From Chthoniobacterales bacterium (lineage in GTDB: Bacteria; Verrucomicrobiota; Verrucomicrobiia; Chthoniobacterales; JACTMZ01), in contig JAFMJK010000105.1 in assembly GCA_017853515.1 (NCBI GenBank), positions 1 to 7,335 on the forward strand: 7,335 nt of DNA, given 5' to 3'. Shown here in pieces: positions 1 to 5,625 of the stretch (positions are counted from its first letter, which is position 1; the number at the start of each line of letters is the position of its first letter). A program made the position numbers and the translations under genes. The notes under the pieces are model-generated. The model had not been told where the DNA came from. It saw only the letters and a list, made by a program, of their open reading frames with translations, and did no database searches.

Positions 1-494
1 GCGAAGGAAATGCGGTTGGCGGCCAGAGTAGCCGCCGTGCTGTTGAGCGACCAAGCGTCGAGGTTGGTCAGTTCCTGCGGGGCCGATTGCAGCTGCGAGA
101 ATTCATGCGTGGAGATGCCGACAAACACGCCAATGTCGCGTGTGTCCGGTGACGGTGCGGCCAACTGGCAGGCATCGGTCAGCGCCTCCGCTGCGGTGAG
201 CAGCAACATGCGGTGTTGCGGATCGAGTGATGCGGCTTCGCGGGGGGAGATGCCGAAGAACTCGTGGTCGAAGGCGGCAGGGTTCTCGACGAACCCGCCC
301 CATTTCGAGACCGAACGGCCGGCGCGGTCGGGACGATCATCGTAAAACTTGGCGATGCTCCAGCGGTCGGCGGGCACCTCGGTCACGGCATCGACGCCGT
401 CCATCATCAGTTTCCAGAACGATTCCGCATCGTTGGCTCCGCCGGGAAAGCGGCAGCCGATTCCCGCGATCGCGATGGGTTCGAGAGGGTCCAT
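1..494 (-). CDS. Type I polyketide synthase, N-terminal part of ketosynthase domain (3' end beyond the window)
   Basis: Reading leftwards from the ATG at 494-492, an open frame of 164 codons runs off the window edge without a stop. It begins almost directly with a beta-ketoacyl synthase domain. Visible motifs are IAIAGIGCRFPGG (about residues 7-19), VPADRW (about 41-46), FFGISPREA, LDPQHRMLL, VFVGIS and, at the edge, ANRISFA. This pattern, above all GCRFPGG with DPQHR, is that of type I modular or iterative polyketide synthases rather than FabF/FabB. The active-site cysteine normally lies about 15-20 residues after the NRIS motif, so it is outside the window and catalysis cannot be judged. 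An AAGGAG ribosome site 8 nt upstream fixes the start. The gene follows kdtA on the same strand after 49 nt and is probably co-transcribed with it. Product and downstream domains are unknown. A polyunsaturated or glycolipid-type synthase is equally possible. Confidence 0.93.
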   Translation of the reverse strand, partial: MDPLEPIAIAGIGCRFPGGANDAESFWKLMMDGVDAVTEVPADRWSIAKFYDDRPDRAGRSVSKWGGFVENPAAFDHEFFGISPREAASLDPQHRMLLLTAAEALTDACQLAAPSPDTRDIGVFVGISTHEFSQLQSAPQELTNLDAWSLNSTAATLAANRISF

Positions 495-502
495 AAGAAG
501 CG

Positions 503-508
503 CTCCTT
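503..508 (-). promoter_or_regulatory. Ribosome binding site of the polyketide synthase gene
   Basis: On the minus strand the sequence AAGGAG lies 8 nt before the ATG at 494. It is the best Shine-Dalgarno match in the window and fixes the start of the ketosynthase gene. The 49-nt gap between the kdtA stop and this start holds no hairpin followed by a T run, so read-through from kdtA is expected. Confidence 0.75.
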
Positions 509-543
509 TTAACACCGTGCGGGGGTCGCGGGAAGGTGCATGC

Positions 544-1824
544 TCAGAGCCCCGAAAGTATTTCGCGAACGGTCAACTCCGTTGCACCGGATTGCTCCCG
601 CACGACAAGTCTCGCTTTTTTCGCCATTTCATCCCTGAGGTGCGCCTGGTTGGACAGGGTCCTGAATGCTTCGGGGAGTTTTCCCGCATCGTGCAACTGC
701 CAGACGGCGCCCGAGGCGAGAAAGGGCGCGAGCATGCCGTCGAAATTCTCGGTGTATGGTCCGACAACCACCGGGCAACCGGCTTGCACGGCCTCGAGAA
801 AATTCTGCCCGCCCCGCGCATGCAGGCTCTTGCCGACAAAAGCGAACTCGGCGCCAGCATATAATGCGGGCAGAAGTCCCATGCGATCGACCACGACACA
901 CTGCGCGTCCGTGGCGCGAGGATCGCGCGGCCAGACGGCGGTCCGAAGTCCGTGATGGCGAGCGAGGCGCGCAATTTCGTTGGCGCGGGTGACGTGTCGT
1001 GGTGCGATGACCAGCTTCAGATCCGGACGCTGGGCTCTGCATTCCTTGAAGGCTTTGAGAACGGCAGCTTCCTCGCCGGGGTGGGTGCTTGCCGCGATAA
1101 GATACGGCATCCCTGCGAATTCCATCTTTCCTTGCGATCCGGAATCTTCCTGTTTCATGGCATCGAATTTCATGTTGCCCGTGACAAGCGTCCGGCGCGC
1201 GCCCAAGGCCGAAAAGCGATGCGCATCCTGTTCGCTTTGCGCGAAGACAAGCTCGGGTATCGCGAAGAAGGTGGAGGCCATGCGGCCGATGCGCGCATAT
1301 TTGCCGTGATCAAGCCGGGACATCCGGCCATTGATCACAAATACGGGAATCCCGCGTGATTCCGCCTCGGCGAGATGATTCGGCCACAACTCGGCTTCGC
1401 ACAAAATTACCGCCCGTGGACGCACGGCGTCATATGCGCGCCGCATTGCGGCGCGGGAGTCGAGGGGAAACCATGCCACTTGCTCGCCGGCGGAGCGTTG
1501 CGACAAGGCGATGCGATGCCCGTCGCCGGTCCACGCCGAAAGGAAGATCTCATCGTTCGGCGCGTGGGCTCGCCAACAATCGATGAAGCGGCGCGCCACC
1601 ATCATTTCCCCGAGACTGCACGCGTGGATCCAGAGCGCGAAAGAACGGCCTGATGTGCGGAAGCCGCCCGAGAGTTCGAGCAATTTCCCATCCAGCGGCG
1701 AGGCGGCGCGGACGAGCGCTTCGACGAGAGCCATCGACGTGTCGTAGCCCTTCCGCGCCATCCGCGCGATCGGACCGCTTCGCAGGCGCGGCGCCGCCGC
1801 CGATTTCGCAGGCTTGTTCTCCAT
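544..1824 (-). CDS. waaA: 3-deoxy-D-manno-octulosonic acid (Kdo) transferase
   Basis: The enzyme transfers Kdo from CMP-Kdo to the lipid A precursor on the cytoplasmic face of the inner membrane (waaA, also called kdtA). Family motifs are present in order (numbering from the ATG at 1824, 426 aa): HACSLGE 67-73 with the expected catalytic Glu73, CEAELWPN 142-149, INGRMS, TGNMKFD 215-221, ASTHPGEE, APRH 274-277, GGQNFLEA 338-345 and GPYTENF 355-361. These give the GT-B fold of GT30, and the length matches the usual 420-430 aa. The start is uncertain. A GTG at 1854 has GAAGG 6 nt upstream and a TTG at 1860 is also open, while the ATG at 1824 lacks a clear ribosome site. A later ATG at 1761 would still leave Glu at position 52. 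The first 50 residues lack the usual strongly hydrophobic membrane anchor and hold only an amphipathic stretch. One or several Kdo additions cannot be told from sequence. Confidence 0.95.
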   Translation of the reverse strand: MENKPAKSAAAPRLRSGPIARMARKGYDTSMALVEALVRAASPLDGKLLELSGGFRTSGRSFALWIHACSLGEMMVARRFIDCWRAHAPNDEIFLSAWTGDGHRIALSQRSAGEQVAWFPLDSRAAMRRAYDAVRPRAVILCEAELWPNHLAEAESRGIPVFVINGRMSRLDHGKYARIGRMASTFFAIPELVFAQSEQDAHRFSALGARRTLVTGNMKFDAMKQEDSGSQGKMEFAGMPYLIAASTHPGEEAAVLKAFKECRAQRPDLKLVIAPRHVTRANEIARLARHHGLRTAVWPRDPRATDAQCVVVDRMGLLPALYAGAEFAFVGKSLHARGGQNFLEAVQAGCPVVVGPYTENFDGMLAPFLASGAVWQLHDAGKLPEAFRTLSNQAHLRDEMAKKARLVVREQSGATELTVREILSGL

Positions 1825-1877
1825 CGGGATCAAGGATATTGCCTCGCGCTTCACGGGCAACCTTCGGCACCGCCTTT
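1825..1877. promoter_or_regulatory. Very short divergent intergenic region between waaA and the six-helix membrane protein gene
   Basis: Two genes start back to back here, with 53 nt between the chosen starts (23 nt if waaA uses its GTG at 1854). The space is too small for two separate standard promoters. At least one promoter should therefore overlap the other gene's 5' coding sequence. GAAGG on the minus strand (1865-1861) could serve a GTG start of waaA at 1854. I found no convincing -35/-10 pair on either strand. Confidence 0.4.
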
Positions 1878-2621
1878 ATGCGCTATCTCTTCTCTTTTTT
1901 TCACGGCGATTGGCCGAAGTGGTTCTTGGTCGGGGTGTGGGGGCCGGTGATGTCGTTGGTTGTCGTCTTTTTATTCGCCGCCTCGGCCAATTGTTTTCCC
2001 GGGGGCTATGATTGGCGGTTCGACGTGATGTGCAGGCTCGGCTATGCGCACGTCAATCCGGACGGCAGCGGTTATTGGGCGGCCGCATTGGTTTTCACCT
2101 GCCTGATGGGCGCGCCTTGCTGCGGCTATTTTTACCGGCGTTTGGCGGCAACGTCGCCGCGAACCGCGGTGACTGCCCGCGCGCTGTTGGGGTTCGGTCT
2201 TTTCCTCGGGGTGGTGATCGGGTTGGACGGGTTGATTCTTCCCAAGCTGAATGGGATCGCACACAAGCTGCACGAAACGGTGGCAACGCTGGCTTTCGCC
2301 GCGATTTTTTTCGGCGTGCTGACTTTCTGGTCGGCCATGACGAAATGGCTGCGGATCAAGCGTGGATGGACTTCCGCCGCTTGTTCTGCGTTGTCCCTGT
2401 TCGTGCTTGTCCCGATGGCGGGCGCCATGATCAGCCAAGCCTATCTCTTCTTCGTGCCCAATGATCTCGGTTGGGTCGGGCCCGACTGGTCGGAGAAGGG
2501 TGTTCCCGTCTATTTGAGCTTTGCGTTCTGGGAGTGGCTGGCCATCGGAGGAGTTTATTTTTGTCTTTATGTCATGGCGGCGCTGCTGCCTGCGGCCGAG
2601 GGACGTTCTGGTCATGACTGA
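1878..2621 (+). CDS. Six-helix integral membrane protein of unknown function
   Basis: This 247-aa protein has about six hydrophobic segments, at roughly residues 15-37, 65-86, 101-121, 132-152, 165-192 and 211-237. After the first helix comes FPGGYDWRFD followed by RLGYAHVNP, and helix four is preceded by AHKLHET. A Pro-Gly-Tyr motif after helix one, an Asn-Pro before helix two and a His before helix four recall the DUF998 and Frag1/DRAM-like membrane families. That resemblance is from memory and weak, so no function is assigned. The frame is open far upstream only because it lies antisense to waaA. The ATG at 1878 is chosen since the hydrophobic protein starts there, although no clear ribosome site precedes it; an in-frame TTG at 1839 is an alternative. 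The last 8 nt overlap the next gene, which suggests translational coupling with the ArnT-like transferase and a shared role at the membrane. Confidence 0.8.
   Translation: MRYLFSFFHGDWPKWFLVGVWGPVMSLVVVFLFAASANCFPGGYDWRFDVMCRLGYAHVNPDGSGYWAAALVFTCLMGAPCCGYFYRRLAATSPRTAVTARALLGFGLFLGVVIGLDGLILPKLNGIAHKLHETVATLAFAAIFFGVLTFWSAMTKWLRIKRGWTSAACSALSLFVLVPMAGAMISQAYLFFVPNDLGWVGPDWSEKGVPVYLSFAFWEWLAIGGVYFCLYVMAALLPAAEGRSGHD
2598..2603 (+). promoter_or_regulatory. Ribosome binding site of the ArnT-like glycosyltransferase
   Basis: GAGGGA lies 10 nt before the ATG at 2614, inside the 3' end of the preceding membrane protein gene. It supports this start over a longer reading frame that opens at 2521, and it points to coupled translation across the 8-nt overlap. 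Confidence 0.55.
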
Positions 2622-4311
2622 CAGTGCTCCGTTTCGGGGTTGGTCCAGAGCCGGGCCTTTGCAGGATCTTCTTTTGGTTGTCGCAGTCTGCGCGATCGTG
2701 TTTTTTGCCGGAATTGGCAACTCGCCGTTGTGGGACGAGGACGAGACCCGCTTCGCCTCCGTGGCGCGGGAGATGCTTGCCAGCGGCGATTTGATTGTGC
2801 CGCGCTTCAACGGCGAGTTGGCCGACAAACCGGCGGGACTTTTTTGGATGATCGCGGCCAGCTTCGCTGTTTTCGGCGAGTCGCCTGCGGCGGCGCGGAT
2901 TGGGTCCGCTGTCTGCGGACTTTTGACCGTCGCCATGGTGTGGTTGGTTGGAAGGCGTCTGTTCGGGAGATTGACTGCTTTTTGGGGTGCCTTGGCGACC
3001 GGCACATCGCTGCTCTTTGCGGTCGAGGCGCGTGCCGCCACTGCCGATGCCGCGTTGCTCGCGGCCATCACGGCGATGGTGGTCGTGGCCTCCGGCGCTT
3101 GGTGGGAGGGGAAGCGTTTTGCTCCTGCACCGTGGTCCCGGAAAGTCGCGTTGTCGATCGGCGCTCTTGCCGGAGTCGGAGTCTTGCTCAAAGGGCTGGT
3201 TGCGATTGTCGTGCCATTGGTCGCTTTCTCTTTATTTTATTGGTGGGCATTGTCTTTCCGGTCCCCTATTACGCGCCCTCGCATGCGCGATGCCTGGTCT
3301 TGTTTCCGGGCTGTGCGTCCAGTGATCGTGGTTGCAACGGCAGTTTTGATTGTCTTGCCTTGGCATGTTGCTGTCGGATTGAAAACGGGAGGGGAGTGGT
3401 TCGAATTGTTTTACTGGAAACACCACTTCGGCCGTGCGGTTGGTGTCATGGAGGGACACGGGGGTGTGCCGTTTTTGCAGATTCTCTTTCTTCTGGCCGG
3501 TATGTTTCCATGGTCGGTTTTCCTGCCTCTTGCGGTTTGGAGAACCTGGTGCTCGGCTTTGTCCAGCGGCGACGCCGACAACGAGGCGTCCAAGTTCGTT
3601 ATCTCGTGGTCGGCAGTCTGGTTGGTGCTCTTCAGCCTTACGGCAACGCAACTGCCCAACTACGTGTTGCCTGCTTATCCCGCGCTGGGGTTGTGTGTCG
3701 GGCGTTTGTTGGCGCGCGCGACGAATCGGCCCGATTCCATGCGGAACGGCTGGTTCTACGCCGCTTGCGGCGGGCTTTGCCTCGGCGCATTTGTTTTTGC
3801 CGGAGGTTTTTGGTCTTTGTCGGCCTTTCTCGATGCTCCGATGGTGAGAAATCTTTCGTGGCTCGCTTTCGTTCCGCTCGCGGCGGCAGCAGGTTTGGGA
3901 ATTGCGGTTGCGGTTGGCAGGCGCGCAATCGGGACCGGTTTGGTCGGCGTTGCCTCGGTAATGCTCCTTCTCGGACTTTTCCTTGTGGCTGCACCGAAAA
4001 TCGGTTCCCTTGATCCTATCGCGCCGCTCATCGCTCGTGCGGATTTTGTCGCGAACGGGAGGGCGCAAATCGGCGCTTGGCGGTTCAGTGTGCCGGGCGT
4101 TGTCTGGCACTCCGCACGGAGGGTACGAATCTGCTCGTCGGCTCAAGAAGCCGCGGATTTCCTCGAATCCGAACCGGGCAAAGCGGCGCTTTTGATCGAT
4201 GAATCGGGTTTTGCGGAACTTTCAACAGCAGCGGGTCGCGAAATCAAAGTTCTCGCCGATGAGCGTCCGCTTTTCCGGCGCGGCAAGGTGCTGCTCGTCG
4301 GTGCAGAGTGA
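2614..4311 (+). CDS. ArnT/PMT-type glycosyltransferase (GT83-like), polyprenyl-phosphate sugar dependent
   Basis: This 565-aa multi-pass inner membrane protein has the GT-C layout. After helix one the first periplasmic loop carries PLWDEDETRFASVAREML (residues 38-55) and VPRFNGELADKP (62-73), the signature of ArnT and related PMT-like transferases, with the acidic residues around 41-44 and Lys72 at the expected places. Further family marks are EARAATADA (138-146), LLKGL (191-195), LPWHVAV (248-254), KHHFGR (269-274), GMFPWS (296-301) and QLPNYVLPAYPALG (346-359). A soluble C-terminal part of about 100 residues follows the last helix. Family members move a sugar, for example aminoarabinose, from undecaprenyl phosphate to lipid A or other acceptors on the periplasmic side. 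The actual sugar and acceptor cannot be read from sequence, and no aminoarabinose synthesis genes lie nearby. It is coupled to the upstream six-helix protein and ends directly against the waaL-like gene. Confidence 0.9.
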   Translation: MTDSAPFRGWSRAGPLQDLLLVVAVCAIVFFAGIGNSPLWDEDETRFASVAREMLASGDLIVPRFNGELADKPAGLFWMIAASFAVFGESPAAARIGSAVCGLLTVAMVWLVGRRLFGRLTAFWGALATGTSLLFAVEARAATADAALLAAITAMVVVASGAWWEGKRFAPAPWSRKVALSIGALAGVGVLLKGLVAIVVPLVAFSLFYWWALSFRSPITRPRMRDAWSCFRAVRPVIVVATAVLIVLPWHVAVGLKTGGEWFELFYWKHHFGRAVGVMEGHGGVPFLQILFLLAGMFPWSVFLPLAVWRTWCSALSSGDADNEASKFVISWSAVWLVLFSLTATQLPNYVLPAYPALGLCVGRLLARATNRPDSMRNGWFYAACGGLCLGAFVFAGGFWSLSAFLDAPMVRNLSWLAFVPLAAAAGLGIAVAVGRRAIGTGLVGVASVMLLLGLFLVAAPKIGSLDPIAPLIARADFVANGRAQIGAWRFSVPGVVWHSARRVRICSSAQEAADFLESEPGKAALLIDESGFAELSTAAGREIKVLADERPLFRRGKVLLVGAE

Positions 4312-4314
4312 TCA
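4309..4314. other. Abutting convergent stop codons forming TGATCA
   Basis: The TGA of the plus-strand glycosyltransferase (4309-4311) and the TGA of the minus-strand ligase (4312-4314 as TCA) sit side by side with no base between, forming the palindrome TGATCA. Each transcript must therefore run into the other gene's coding region before ending. I see no hairpin with a T run on either side. Confidence 0.9.
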
Positions 4315-5556
4315 GGGCGCTGCTTTTTGGCCGGTGGCATCGCGGTGGCGCGCTGTTGCGGTAATCACGCAAAAAAGCACGAAAAACAGAAAAGTCATTC
4401 GTCGGGCTGTGAGTTGCAAAAGGAGGTCTGTGGTTCCGGCGAGGAGAAAGGCAGCCATGAAAAGCAGGCCTGTCGTCGCCGGGCCTGCCCCGTTTTCCTT
4501 TTTGGCCAGGCGCCAGAGAACGATGACCGGGATGGCGAGAACCAAAATATTGAGAACAAGACCCCCGATGCCGCGCACCGCAGCGGCGTCGAGCAATTCA
4601 TTGTGGGCGTGGCGCGGGGGACTTTCATGCGGCGCGTAGGGGCGGACAGAGAGCCAGGCGCGATCAAGCTTGGCGGCAAAATCGTCTCTTCGTATGCCGC
4701 TCAGAGGGGCCGAGACAAAGGCTCTGACCGATTCCCGCGAAAAGGCGGCGCGCAGCGGGTCGCCGATGCGAAGAGTTTCGCGGACGCGATCTGCAACCGG
4801 GTTGTTAGGCAGAAGGAGGCAAGCGGAGGCGACCGAGACGAGAACAAGGCCGGTGAGGAGAACTTTCCTGCGGCTGCCCGAGGAAAAGCCGGTGAGGATG
4901 GCGACCGGCAGGACTGCGGCCAGAATAAGCCAAGACGCTCTCGAACCGCTCAGAATGGCAACGATCACCCCGGCGCCCGCGCCAATTCCCAGCAACCGCA
5001 TTGTTGTCGTCGGCATCCCGGTCCAAGCGGACATGGCCGCGCAGACCACCGCATAAATGGCGCCCAGTGCGCCAAAGCTCGTTGCGGCGACCTGCGTGCT
5101 GGCCCGATGCATCCCGGGCGCGGCGAGAACTTGCCACATCGAGACGACCGCCCCCGACAAAGCAGCGACGGCCAGAGCGCTTCCGACCAGCGATGGCCTG
5201 AGTTCCATGCGCCGGAGTCCAACACCGAGGAGCGGGGCGCCGAGCAGGGCCAGATAAGGCTCAAGTTCGCCGGAAGCCTCGCCCTTGGCCCAGCAAATCG
5301 CGGCGCTCCCGAGGGCGAAAGCAACGATGGAAAAATTCACGGCAGCCGCGGAGTTGTCCCTTGGTTCCCAAGTCCAAGTTCTATCGCACAGACAAACCGC
5401 TCCATAGAGCATGCCGCAAACGCAGGCCGTCATGATGGCGTGCGGGGTCAAAAGAGAAAGGCCGAGTCCGCAGGCGACGAGAGTCGTCGCAGGCGCTTTC
5501 AGTCGTTCCGACAGGGGAGTGCCGGCGCGAGGCGTGCTGTGCCGATGGTTTGCCAA
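4312..5556 (-). CDS. O-antigen ligase / Wzy-type polymerase family membrane protein (WaaL-like)
   Basis: This 414-aa protein has about 11-12 hydrophobic segments. Family marks are SGSRASWL (residues 203-210), a long polar loop from about 251 to 325, and RHAHNELLDAAAVRGIGGL (315-333) just before the next helix. The HxHN..L....G..GL pattern is that of the Wzy_C/O-antigen ligase family, in which a loop histidine is essential; here His316 and His318 are candidates. The role would be to transfer undecaprenyl-diphosphate-linked glycan to lipid A-core in the periplasm. A polymerase (Wzy) role, or ligation to another acceptor, cannot be excluded by sequence alone. The surrounding lipid A and Kdo genes favour ligase. 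The start is a TTG at 5556, the first possible one after an in-frame stop, with AGGA 10 nt upstream; no ATG occurs until residue 42, inside the first hydrophobic region. Two Cys-x-Cys pairs (45/47 and 55/57) lie in that region. The gene stands alone between convergent and divergent neighbours. Confidence 0.85.
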   Translation of the reverse strand: MANHRHSTPRAGTPLSERLKAPATTLVACGLGLSLLTPHAIMTACVCGMLYGAVCLCDRTWTWEPRDNSAAAVNFSIVAFALGSAAICWAKGEASGELEPYLALLGAPLLGVGLRRMELRPSLVGSALAVAALSGAVVSMWQVLAAPGMHRASTQVAATSFGALGAIYAVVCAAMSAWTGMPTTTMRLLGIGAGAGVIVAILSGSRASWLILAAVLPVAILTGFSSGSRRKVLLTGLVLVSVASACLLLPNNPVADRVRETLRIGDPLRAAFSRESVRAFVSAPLSGIRRDDFAAKLDRAWLSVRPYAPHESPPRHAHNELLDAAAVRGIGGLVLNILVLAIPVIVLWRLAKKENGAGPATTGLLFMAAFLLAGTTDLLLQLTARRMTFLFFVLFCVITATARHRDATGQKAAP

Positions 5557-5625
5557 CTCCCTGCAATCCTAACAGGATGAAGATGACATCGGTAAGCATT
5601 TCGCCGCCGCTGTTTTTACACCAAA
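5557..5625. promoter_or_regulatory. Divergent intergenic region between the waaL-like gene and lpxB
   Basis: These 69 nt separate two genes reading away from each other, so they should hold promoters for both the ligase and the lpxB-kinase pair. I found no strong -35/-10 match. AGGA (minus strand, about 5570) can act as the ribosome site of the TTG-started ligase. No ribosome site is seen before lpxB, where the stretch is T- and A-rich. Confidence 0.45.

Noticed and set aside
495..543. Possible terminator between waaA and the polyketide synthase gene
   Set aside because: The only inverted repeat is four bases (CACC/GGTG) with a long loop and no T run, so a rho-independent terminator is not supported.
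1814..1842. Possible promoter with TTGTTC and TATTGC 17 nt apart upstream of the six-helix protein gene
   Set aside because: The -10 candidate matches the consensus at only three of six positions, and part of the site lies in the waaA 5' coding region; too weak to annotate.
1971..3191. A long open frame of 406 codons on the minus strand opposite the six-helix protein and the glycosyltransferase
   Set aside because: The translation is rich in Arg, Pro, Ser and His with no motif. It lies antisense to two well-supported genes in G+C-rich DNA, where such open frames arise by chance.
3232..4146. A 304-codon open frame on the minus strand inside the glycosyltransferase gene
   Set aside because: It is the antisense shadow of conserved ArnT-like sequence, and its translation is Arg/Pro/Asn-rich without recognisable features.
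4327..5580. A 417-codon open frame on the plus strand opposite the waaL-like gene
   Set aside because: The product is a Gly/Arg/Asp/Glu-rich low-complexity sequence without hydrophobic core or domain, and the opposite strand carries a clear Wzy_C family protein.
5557..5625. Possible -10 element TAGGAT on the minus strand for the waaL-like gene
   Set aside because: It lies almost on the start codon, overlaps the likely ribosome site, and has no acceptable -35 element at the right distance.
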